Positions 5,771-5,863 of a stretch of 5,863 nucleotides of DNA are shown here, piece after piece. Origin of the DNA: Ghiorsea sp. (lineage in GTDB: Bacteria; Pseudomonadota; Zetaproteobacteria; Mariprofundales; Mariprofundaceae); assembly GCA_027019685.1 (NCBI GenBank), contig JALUWH010000306.1, positions 1 to 5,863 on the forward strand, in the 5' to 3' direction. The notes beneath the pieces are model-generated. The model was given only the letters and a program-made list of their open reading frames with translations. It searched no databases and was not told the origin of the DNA. Made by a program: the position numbers and the translations under genes. Positions within the stretch are counted from its first letter, which is position 1. Each line of letters begins with the position of its first letter.

Positions 5771-5863
5771 TAATCATTGATGAGAGGCATCAATCAGGGT
5801 GGTCGGGGTCATTATCTTGGTTGTTGGGTTTGCCATCACCATCACGGTCATCATCTTCATCGT
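5771..5863. repeat. Direct repeat, copy 2 (93 bp to window edge, exact)
   Basis: Identical over all 93 bases to 2605-2697 and in the same orientation. It begins about 10 bp after the right arm of the inverted-repeat element. Since the identity is unbroken at the window edge, the true repeat may be longer. The match covers non-coding as well as coding bases, which points to recent duplication or gene conversion rather than protein-level conservation. Confidence 0.97.
5790..5863 (-). CDS. C-terminal fragment of a second TSP3-like Asp-rich protein (5' part beyond window)
   Basis: Reading the minus strand from the edge, the frame gives DEDDDRDGDGKPNNQD and then NDPDHPD, ending at the same TGA. 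This matches the last residues of the PKD/TSP3 protein encoded at 2624-3697 exactly. The start and the rest of the protein lie outside the window. It could be a full paralogue, a truncated copy, or a stub left by the rearrangement; the visible 24 codons cannot tell these apart. The call rests on exact DNA identity with the upstream gene. Confidence 0.6.
   Translation of the reverse strand, partial: DEDDDRDGDGKPNNQDNDPDHPD

Noticed and set aside
1..5863. CRISPR array, tRNA or rRNA genes
   Set aside because: No regularly spaced direct repeats, cloverleaf-like sequence or rRNA-like stretch was seen; the only repeats are the 93-bp pair, the 16-mer pair and the inverted-repeat element.

Overview
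The window looks like a chromosomal segment of a moderately AT-rich, motile Gram-negative bacterium. The evidence is a cheB-cheR chemotaxis pair of proteobacterial type, a short FtsY, Sec signal peptides, and an inverted-repeat element with the GGGGACAGTATACTTATTT-type end that I associate with REP/IS200-like (RAYT) elements of Proteobacteria. Species cannot be assigned; a gamma- or zetaproteobacterium is only a guess.

Layout. 1-1661 (+): the 3' part of cheB (receiver domain cut by the window edge, methylesterase domain complete), then cheR behind a strong ribosome binding site. 1653-2543 (-): ftsY, the SRP receptor GTPase, convergent with cheR and overlapping it by 9 bp. 2624-5420 (-): a two-gene, tightly coupled unit of secreted proteins. 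The first gene of the unit (3708-5420) encodes a signal peptide, beta-rich/Ig-like regions and a C-terminal zinc-peptidase-like domain of the M15/M74 (DD-peptidase/MepA/hedgehog) type. The second (2624-3697) encodes a signal peptide, an unrecognised N-terminal region, a PKD-like domain, a Gly/Asn linker and an Asp-rich thrombospondin type 3-like tail. The likely promoter of the unit has a run of ten C between a -35-like and a -10-like box, the arrangement seen in phase-variable promoters.

5576-5863: a rearranged zone. A plus-strand ORF starts like a HAD-family phosphatase (DLDNTLY motif) but loses similarity after about 21 residues, where a small inverted-repeat element begins. Directly after the element comes an exact 93-bp copy of the 3' end of the PKD/TSP3 gene, running off the window edge. 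A second gene with the same Asp-rich C-terminus therefore probably lies beyond the edge, or the edge is an assembly break at a repeat.

How the genes relate. CheB and CheR are the opposing enzymes of receptor adaptation; FtsY is housekeeping protein targeting. The secreted pair has no evident link to either and is the accessory part of the window: a possibly phase-variable cell-wall-peptidase-like protein plus a calcium-binding-type surface protein, beside a duplication and a mobile-element remnant.
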